In this document: piece after piece, positions 7,425-13,188 of the stretch
Position numbering within the stretch: the stretch's first letter is position 1
Layout of the letters: every line of letters begins with the position of its first letter
Assembly (NCBI GenBank): GCA_964393335.1
Contig: CAYMTN010000045.1
Span: 1-28,081, forward strand
DNA length: 28,081 nucleotides
Direction: 5' to 3'
Origin: CAYMTN01 sp964393335
Lineage (GTDB): Bacteria > Chloroflexota > Anaerolineae > Aggregatilineales > Aggregatilineaceae
Position numbers and translations under genes: made by a program
The notes under the pieces: model-generated
Database searches by the model: none
Seen by the model: the letters and a program-made list of their open reading frames with translations, nothing else
What the model was told of the DNA's origin: nothing

Positions 7425-8713
7425 TCTCGCGCGGCGAGCGCCTCATCGATCAGGCGGATCATGGCGTCCAGCCCGTCGATTGGCTCCGGCGCTTCCGTCA
7501 GGAAGGCCAGCCCGCTGCGCACCGTCGCCAGCATGCCGCGCTCCGGATTCTGGTCGATCACGACCTGAAGCTGGCGCAGCGCCTCGCGGGGATCGCCCAA
7601 CACCAGCCGCGCCTGCGCCAGATCGCAGCGCGTCCAGGCGTCGCGGGGATCGTCGTCAAGCTGAAGGGCGGCGGATTTCACCACCTCGTCGAAATAGTGG
7701 CGAGCCTGTTCGTCGTTGCCCTGGTGTTTGTGCAGCGCCGCCAGGTTGATCACAGGATACGATGAATCCGGCGTGACGTGATGGGCGCGCTCGTAGGCGT
7801 CCAGCGCCGCGTAATAGCGTTCCTGGCGACGGTACAGCCCGCCCAACGTGCCGTAATACGACTCGCCGTCCGCGTCGGTCAGGTTGGCGTCCCGGGTGAG
7901 CGCCATGTGCAGCTTGGACTCGGCCTGCGCCCAGTACGCGTCGCGCTCGGCGCGATGGCCTGCCTCATCCAGGCTGTCGCCTTTGCGGCGCAGCGCCAGC
8001 CCCAGGGCCGCTATGCCCGGCGTGAAATCCGGCTCGACCGAGAGCGCATGTTCCAGGTGTTGGATGGCGCGGTCCAGGTCTTTACGTGTCGTATACAGGT
8101 AGCCCAGCAGGTAATTCGTGACGTGATCGTCTGGATCGATGTTCAGCACGGTTTGCAGCGTGTCGATGGCCGTGTCGATGTTACGCGAGCGCACCTGCTG
8201 TTCGGCCAGCAGTTGCAGGCGCAGCACTCGAAATGACTGGCGCGCCTCTTGTTTGGCCGCCCCGATTTCGTGCTGAGTCTGCTTGACCATGTTGCCCAAC
8301 TCGGCGAGCAGCCGCTCCTCAAGCTGGCGCAGGCTTTCTTCGCGCGCGTTGAGCTGCGCCTCGGTGCGTTCGGCGAACGCGCGCACGTCATCTACCTGAT
8401 CCAGGATCATGCCGCGCAGAATCCACGCTCCGCCGACCAGCCCCACGCTGATCGCGCCAAATGTCACTTCCAAAAAACTCAGCAGGTTGTTGACGAAATT
8501 GGCGGCATCGTTGGCGCGCGCCATGATCACCTCGGCTTCGCTGTTGCTGATGCCGTCGCTGACGTCAACCGGCAGTTTGGCCTGCCCGCCCGACTCGCGG
8601 CGTATCTCGCGGAACACCATCACCGCCGCGACCACGACCAAAATCACCAGCACGATAGTCTGCACGTCCGTCCGCATCACGCGGCGCGACCGGTAGTTTT
8701 TCGACTCAGCCAA
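7412..8713 (-). CDS. Membrane-anchored coiled-coil and TPR-repeat protein
   Basis: A 433-residue protein with three parts. A transmembrane helix lies at about residues 18-35 (VQTIVLVILVVVAAVMVF) and a second at about 74-95 (FLEVTFGAISVGLVGGAWIL). A charged coiled coil follows at about 97-160 (VDDVRAFAERTEAQLNAREE onward). The C-terminal half, from about 165, holds tetratricopeptide repeats, for example ITNYLLGYLYTTRKDLDRAIQ-like (VTNYLLGYLYTTRKDLDRAI), YGTLGGLYRRQERYYAALDA and VINLAALHKHQGNDEQARHY, ending with DAAE. The start is a TTG at 8713, supported by GAGGTG five bases upstream; an in-frame ATG 12 codons later would cut into the region before the first helix. TPR domains bind partner proteins, so this is probably an assembly or scaffolding factor. 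It is followed by the pseudokinase gene. Partner and pathway are unknown. Confidence 0.82.
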   Translation of the reverse strand: MAESKNYRSRRVMRTDVQTIVLVILVVVAAVMVFREIRRESGGQAKLPVDVSDGISNSEAEVIMARANDAANFVNNLLSFLEVTFGAISVGLVGGAWILRGMILDQVDDVRAFAERTEAQLNAREESLRQLEERLLAELGNMVKQTQHEIGAAKQEARQSFRVLRLQLLAEQQVRSRNIDTAIDTLQTVLNIDPDDHVTNYLLGYLYTTRKDLDRAIQHLEHALSVEPDFTPGIAALGLALRRKGDSLDEAGHRAERDAYWAQAESKLHMALTRDANLTDADGESYYGTLGGLYRRQERYYAALDAYERAHHVTPDSSYPVINLAALHKHQGNDEQARHYFDEVVKSAALQLDDDPRDAWTRCDLAQARLVLGDPREALRQLQVVIDQNPERGMLATVRSGLAFLTEAPEPIDGLDAMIRLIDEALAARDAAE

Positions 8714-8762
8714 CGCGGCACCTCTTTCTTATGGAGGAATTGAAACAAATCCTGATGGTCCA

Positions 8763-8799
8763 GGGCGCAGCAAGCAGCGCCCCTACAAAATCAATCATC
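8763..8799 (+). repeat. Dispersed palindromic repeat, copy 1 (core only)
   Basis: The core GGGCGCAGCAAGCAGCGCCC followed by CTACAAAATCAATCAT matches cores at 15826 and 22165. GGGCGC and GCGCCC form the arms. The outer inverted repeats seen in copy 3 are not evident here, so this copy is degraded or truncated. It lies in the 175-base gap between the TPR and GT-C-like genes. Confidence 0.6.
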
Positions 8800-8839
8800 T
8801 GGATTCTGTTTTGGCTCTCCATCAGCCTGCACCCATCCT

Positions 8840-8867
8840 AGCATACGCCAAGCCCTACGTTCTGCAA
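8840..8867 (-). promoter_or_regulatory. Candidate promoter of the TPR gene
   Basis: On the minus strand TTGCAG (8862-8867), a 16-base spacer and TATGCT (8840-8845). The match is moderate. It lies just after the upstream gene stop and before palindromic repeat copy 1. Confidence 0.3.
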
Positions 8868-8888
8868 AATACGGCGGCGGGAAAATCG

Positions 8889-11087
8889 TCACTCGCCCTC
8901 GGCCCGGAAGCGCACCCAATCATACGCCACCGTGAGCGGGCGCTCGTCCGGCGAGAGGCCCAACTCTGCCGCCGACACCATCCCGTCCGCCGACAGCGAC
9001 ATGATCAGATCGCCGCGCGGCGGCATGAGCAGCCCGGCGGGAATCTCTAGCGTGTACTCGTGCCAGCCGCCCGGCTCGATGGTCATGAAGCCAAGCTGTT
9101 CGATGTGCGGTTCACCGCTGGTACCGCTGTCCACGACCACCTTCACGGTCCGCGCCTGATCGAACGCAGTCGCGCGGAACGTGACGCTGTACGCAGGGCC
9201 GGGCGGCAGGCTGGCATAGATCAGCGCTTCCTGCCGGCCACCGGCCCAGCGCGCCGTTTCGCCGCCGACGGCCTCCGGCCCGTACCAGCCGTGACCGATG
9301 AATCCTTCGTCGCCCGGCTCGCCAAAACGCAGCGTATAGTCACCGGGCGCGGTCTGTGGCGGGAGGCGCGGCGGGCAGCCCTTCGGATGGCTGGTCGTGC
9401 GGTAGAGCACGGCGTCGCGCTCGACCTCGATGAAACACAGCGACGGCTGCCCGTTAAAAAACGCCAGCGTTTCAAGCGTGCGATCGGGTGACATCCAGTC
9501 TTGATGCACCACCACGTACCCAATCGGCCACTGGTCCACGTAACGTTTGAGTTCCACCGAAGCGCGGCTTGTGTCCAGTGGCAGCGACCCGGTCAGCCAG
9601 CCCATCAGCGCCGTCGTTTCGTAAAACACGTGCTCGTCCAGCGGCATACGGGACAGCAGCCCGCTGACCATGCGTTTCTCGTGAATCGCGCCGTAAGCCA
9701 TCGCCTCCGGGTGCGACCCGATCAATCGCCAGCCGGTGTACGGGCCGGCTGGCACTTCCAGCACGACGTAATCGTAGTTGGGGTAGTGCTCGTGGCGCAT
9801 CATCGTATAAAAATCGTACGACGGGGGCGGGATCGAGGCGGGATACGGTTTGAACACGCCGTAATCGGCAAACAGGGCGAGCACCAGCGCCGCCGACAGC
9901 GCCATTCGCGCCGGAGGACGCACCCGGCGCAGCCAGCCGTCGTAGGTGTGCGCGACAAACAGGATCAAGCCGGTCATGGCCGGGGGCAAAAACCGGATGG
10001 GCGTGCGCATCTGCCCGTGAAAGGCCGCATGCACCAGCCGGAAAGGCAGCGGAATCCGCGCGCCGAACACCTGAACATCCGGCCCCAGCGTGAAGACGAG
10101 CGGGGTCAGCGCGGCCGCCAGCCACAGCCAGCGCACGCGGTCCTTGCTGCGCACGAATAACCCGATCCACACCGCCGCGACGAGCAGTATGCCGATCGTT
10201 TCGTCGCGCTCGAAGCCGAGCCGCTGCGCCCCGCCAGGATGCGGCAGCAGGTACGCTTTGGGCGGCACGGAATAGTAGCGCAGCGTCAGCAGGCGCGCCG
10301 GTTCGAGCGTGCTGGTGTCAAAGTCGAGCGTCTGGCGCAGCGGGCCGATCACCCAGGCCAGCGCCAGCGTCACGACCAGCGCGACCGCGCCCAACAGCAG
10401 CACGCGCCTGCGCGCCCGCCCGTCTTCCGCCCGGATCAGCGACCACAGTCCATACGGGGCCAGCAGCAGCCCGGCCCAAAACACGATCAGCGTATCGGTC
10501 AGCCACATGCCCCACAACCCGATCCCGGCCAGGACCGCCCAGCGGATCGCGCGCGTGGTCGCCACTTTATCCCACAAGAACAGCGCGACCGGCAGCCAGA
10601 AGACCGTGATCAGGTTCAGGTGGCCGCTGGCGGCGTGATCGAGCATGTACGGCGAAAAACCGAGCGCGATCCCGCCCAACAGCGCCATCGGGCGGCTGAT
10701 GCCCTGCCGCCGCATGACCCCGTACATCAGCAGCCCGGTCAGCATGACGAACAGCCAGATCATCAGGTTGGCCGAGCGCAGGTGCCCGAAGATCGGTTCC
10801 ATGACCACGTAGAGCGGCAGCAGCGACGGCGTCAGCGAGTGGTACGTCAGGTTATTGGTGAACGGGGCGAGTACCTTGTTCGTATAAAACGGGTCCTGCC
10901 CGTTGAACACGGCGTAACGCACCCACCACAGATTCCAGTGAAAGTGAAAATAGTCCCACTCGCCGTTGACCTGCGCCGGAACGCGCGAGTTGAGATGAAT
11001 CATTAGCCTGAACAGTGTCACAGCGCTGAGCAGCGCGAAAAAGCCAACTGCCGGCAGCCCACGCCGGCCTCTTCCCCAGGCACGCAT
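8889..11087 (-). CDS. Large polytopic membrane protein, GT-C-glycosyltransferase-like, with C-terminal extracytoplasmic domain
   Basis: A 732-residue integral membrane protein. A first hydrophobic helix (GLPAVGFFALLSAVTLFRLM) is followed by a long loop with NGEWDYFHFHWNLWWVRYA and GQDPFYTNKVLAP, the place where GT-C glycosyltransferases keep an acidic catalytic residue in the first external loop. About ten further membrane helices run to around residue 440. The last 250-290 residues are hydrophilic and beta-rich (for example PGPAYSVTFRATAFD, GGWHEYTLEIPAGLL), probably an external sandwich-like domain. The ATG at 11087 is preferred because GAGG stands just upstream; the frame extends to a TTG at 11228, but that extension is arginine-rich and has no ribosome site. 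A role in transfer of polyprenyl-linked sugar to a cell-surface molecule is plausible; the family was not named with certainty. Confidence 0.7.
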   Translation of the reverse strand: MRAWGRGRRGLPAVGFFALLSAVTLFRLMIHLNSRVPAQVNGEWDYFHFHWNLWWVRYAVFNGQDPFYTNKVLAPFTNNLTYHSLTPSLLPLYVVMEPIFGHLRSANLMIWLFVMLTGLLMYGVMRRQGISRPMALLGGIALGFSPYMLDHAASGHLNLITVFWLPVALFLWDKVATTRAIRWAVLAGIGLWGMWLTDTLIVFWAGLLLAPYGLWSLIRAEDGRARRRVLLLGAVALVVTLALAWVIGPLRQTLDFDTSTLEPARLLTLRYYSVPPKAYLLPHPGGAQRLGFERDETIGILLVAAVWIGLFVRSKDRVRWLWLAAALTPLVFTLGPDVQVFGARIPLPFRLVHAAFHGQMRTPIRFLPPAMTGLILFVAHTYDGWLRRVRPPARMALSAALVLALFADYGVFKPYPASIPPPSYDFYTMMRHEHYPNYDYVVLEVPAGPYTGWRLIGSHPEAMAYGAIHEKRMVSGLLSRMPLDEHVFYETTALMGWLTGSLPLDTSRASVELKRYVDQWPIGYVVVHQDWMSPDRTLETLAFFNGQPSLCFIEVERDAVLYRTTSHPKGCPPRLPPQTAPGDYTLRFGEPGDEGFIGHGWYGPEAVGGETARWAGGRQEALIYASLPPGPAYSVTFRATAFDQARTVKVVVDSGTSGEPHIEQLGFMTIEPGGWHEYTLEIPAGLLMPPRGDLIMSLSADGMVSAAELGLSPDERPLTVAYDWVRFRAEGE

Positions 11088-11159
11088 ACGCCACCTCGAC
11101 CGATTGTTGTTAGTGGTTCGTGACCGGTAGTTGGTCCTCGCCCAACGTACCGGGAGCCT

Positions 11160-11165
11160 ATTATA
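11160..11165 (-). promoter_or_regulatory. Candidate -10 box of the GT-C-like gene
   Basis: A perfect TATAAT on the minus strand lies about 73 bases before the chosen ATG at 11087. No good -35 is visible at the usual spacing. It also argues against a start at 11228, which would lie upstream of the promoter. Confidence 0.4.
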
Positions 11166-11258
11166 ACGAGCTTCAGCAGGGGCGCACGCCGTTAGCAGCA
11201 AAGGGTGCGTGCAAAGGTTGTCATTCAATGGCTTGACAACTCAGTCGATCCCCGATCA

Positions 11259-11372
11259 AGCCTCACCCCCGCCTCGGCGCGTGCGCGCCTCGACTCCCCC
11301 TCTCAACGCGGCATGGAGAGGGGGAAAGGCCGAGCGCCCGACCCTGTCGGCGTGAGGCCAGGGGGTGAGGCT
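11259..11372 (+). repeat. Nested inverted repeat (MITE/REP-like element)
   Basis: Outer arms AGCCTCACCCCC (11259-11270) and GGGGGTGAGGCT (11361-11372) are perfect 12-bp inverted repeats. Inside them CCCCCTCTC (11296-11304) and GAGAGGGGG (11316-11324) form a second perfect 9-bp stem with an 11-base loop. The element fills the gap between the GT-C-like and SPFH genes and encodes nothing. The rest of the 11088-11534 gap holds the -10 box above and a TATACT at 11485-11490 that might serve the SPFH gene. Confidence 0.75.
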
Positions 11373-11534
11373 CACTGCCCCCAAATCAGATGACACGTTT
11401 TGCACGCACCCGCAGCAAACGCGCCCTTTTCCCGGCGCGCGTTCGCGGTTAGAATCCGGGCGCAGGCACAGCGCAGAAGCAGTGTATACTGGTACCAGAC
11501 GTTTTCACCAGCCTGGACTCAAACGAGCAAACGC

Positions 11535-12665
11535 ATGAACCGGAAGTATCTCGACAACCGGCACGACCCGCCCCAGACCGGCCACCCCGGCTATACGCCG
11601 GGCGTGGGATTCACGCCGCCGGTCGCGCCGCCCGCCGAACCGCCGTCCAAGAGCGCGTATGGCCGCAGCCGCCGGGCATGGACCAACTACAGCGGGCTGC
11701 GCCAGCGGGCGCGCGCCAGCAGTATGTCATGGTGGGGCTACAAAGCCGTGCAGGGCCTGCTGCTGGGCGGCATCCCGCTCGCGCTGGGGGCCGCGATCGA
11801 CATCCTCGCGGCGCTGGCGGGCGCAGGCGTCACAGTGACCGGCCTGGGCGCGGTGATCATGCTGGCCGGGCTGGCGATCATCCTGCGCTATGCGCTCGCG
11901 CCGCTCACCTGCCGCTGGATCGTCAGCGTGCCGGAAAACCGCTACTGCGTGGTCGAAGACGCGGACGGGTACACGCTCGAATACCTGGAGCCGGGCCGCC
12001 TGATCGTGCCCTGGCGCTGGAATGCGCGCGTGCGGGATTACGTGGACTTTAACACCGTGACGATCCGCGAGGTCGTTTTGGACGCGCTCAACGTCGATCC
12101 GCCGGTGGATATCGAGGTCACGGTGATCATGGCATTTAACCCGGTCCATGCCGATCCGGAGCTGTTCGCGCGGCTACGCGGCATGACCACGCGCAGCGCC
12201 TTTGAAACGATGATCGCGCGGGATGTACGTGATACCGTGCGCAAGCACCTGCACCAGCTCAGCCCGCGCCAGCAGCAAACCGCGCTGCGCCACCCGCGCC
12301 TGGTCGAAGATGCCCTCGCCGCCGCCCTGGAACGGCACGCCGCCCTCGGCCTGACGCTGGCCTCCAGCCGCCCGATCATGGTCCATGTGCACGGCGGTGC
12401 GATCTCCGACGAGCCGTCGACAGCCGAACACGTCCCCGCCCACGATGCCGAAATCACCGGAATCGCAGGCGGCGGCGAGTCTGCGCCGCCGGTCCCACCC
12501 GGACCGGATACGCTGCCGCACGTCCAGCCAGACGCGACACCGGACCGCGCCCCGCGCCCGCCGTCGCCGGTCCGCCCGCGCCACGACATCCCCGATCCGC
12601 TGGCGAGCCGCCGCAAACGCCACCGGAGCCGCCGCGCGCCCGGTGAGGAGGCGGACGAGACGTAA
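11535..12665 (+). CDS. SPFH/band-7-like membrane protein
   Basis: A 376-residue protein. Residues 1-65 are a Pro/Arg-rich cytoplasmic-type segment. Two hydrophobic helices follow at about 73-97 (QGLLLGGIPLALGAAIDILA) and 102-122 (TGLGAVIMLAGLAIILRYAL). Next comes a beta-rich module typical of SPFH domains: WIVSVPENRYCVVED, YLEPGRLIVPWRWNARVRDY, and VDPPVDIEVTVIMAFNPVHA, ending with a helix carrying ARDVRDTVRKHLHQL. The C-terminal 100 residues are low-complexity, rich in Pro, Ala and finally Arg. SPFH proteins form membrane-bound oligomeric cages; the usual long coiled coil is nearly absent here. The ATG at 11535 is preferred to an upstream start at 11400 because the extra 45 residues look non-coding and lie beside the repeat element. 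Role unknown. Confidence 0.7.
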   Translation: MNRKYLDNRHDPPQTGHPGYTPGVGFTPPVAPPAEPPSKSAYGRSRRAWTNYSGLRQRARASSMSWWGYKAVQGLLLGGIPLALGAAIDILAALAGAGVTVTGLGAVIMLAGLAIILRYALAPLTCRWIVSVPENRYCVVEDADGYTLEYLEPGRLIVPWRWNARVRDYVDFNTVTIREVVLDALNVDPPVDIEVTVIMAFNPVHADPELFARLRGMTTRSAFETMIARDVRDTVRKHLHQLSPRQQQTALRHPRLVEDALAAALERHAALGLTLASSRPIMVHVHGGAISDEPSTAEHVPAHDAEITGIAGGGESAPPVPPGPDTLPHVQPDATPDRAPRPPSPVRPRHDIPDPLASRRKRHRSRRAPGEEADET

Positions 12666-12671
12666 CCGGCG

Positions 12672-13022
12672 TCACGCAGCGCGCCGGATCAACAGGCCGC
12701 GCATGGTGTGTTCGTTGTGCAGCGCCAGGATCGTCTCTTTTTCGACCTCGGTACAGCCGATCAACAGCTTGACCTCGGCGTCACGTTTGAGCAGGTCTAC
12801 CGTGCAAATCACGGCGTCCACGACGGACGCCCCCATCGAGCCGACCCACACGTCGATCCCGCCGCCGTCGCAGGCCGTCGTGCCTTCGAGATAGCCGTAA
12901 TCGACCGGGTAGATCACACCGGAATAACGCGGGTGCGCCGATCCTTTGGGCCGGTCGATCACGATCTGGCAGCCCGTCACCAGCCAGTCGATGTAATCCC
13001 AAAAATCACCCGCCTCAGCCAT
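12672..13022 (-). CDS. Short inorganic-pyrophosphatase-like protein
   Basis: A 116-residue protein resembling the core of family I soluble inorganic pyrophosphatase, which hydrolyses PPi to phosphate with metal ions. Visible are IVIDRPKGSAHPRYSGVIYP, VDYGYLEGT and the signature region CDGGGIDVWVG, followed by VVDAVICTVDLLKRDAEVKLLIG. In classical enzymes the signature is D-x-D-P-x-D; here it is D-G-G-G-I-D, so the middle aspartate is glycine. The later aspartate in LLKRDAEVK is kept. It is about 60 residues shorter than the usual enzyme, lacking most of the C-terminal part. GGAGG lies 4 bases before the ATG. It converges with the SPFH gene (6 bases apart) and is divergent from the WD40 lipoprotein gene. 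It may be a pyrophosphatase variant or a binding protein. Confidence 0.75.
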   Translation of the reverse strand: MAEAGDFWDYIDWLVTGCQIVIDRPKGSAHPRYSGVIYPVDYGYLEGTTACDGGGIDVWVGSMGASVVDAVICTVDLLKRDAEVKLLIGCTEVEKETILALHNEHTMRGLLIRRAA

Positions 13023-13109
13023 GACACCTCCCTCGCGCGCGATTCCGCACCCGGACCCGTGCGTCTTAACACGATTGATCCCGTCTCATAACCATTTCAT
13101 GCTATCCTG

Positions 13110-13118
13110 TGCTATCAT
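13110..13118 (+). promoter_or_regulatory. Candidate extended -10 for the WD40 lipoprotein gene
   Basis: TGCTATCAT (TG-N-TATCAT) lies about 71 bases before the chosen start. A second TGCTATCCT begins at 13100, making a short direct repeat. No clear -35. An AT-rich TATAGTATATA stretch follows at 13131-13141. Confidence 0.3.
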
Positions 13119-13188
13119 TGGCGCGACAAGTATAGTATATACGCGCATAGAGAGTTACGCGCCGGTCTACCGATCAGGAAAAATGAGG

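Noticed and set aside
11088..11228. N-terminal extension of the GT-C-like membrane protein to 11228
   Set aside because: It would need a TTG start without a ribosome site, and a TATAAT box lies within it; the ATG at 11087 has GAGG just upstream.
11400..11534. N-terminal extension of the SPFH-like protein, or a small gene, between the repeat and 11535
   Set aside because: The 45 residues are unlike a coding start, lie directly beside an inverted repeat element and include a possible -10 box.
13021..13188. N-terminal extension of the WD40 lipoprotein to 13021
   Set aside because: It would place about 56 residues ahead of a clear signal peptide and overlap the divergent pyrophosphatase-like gene's ribosome site.
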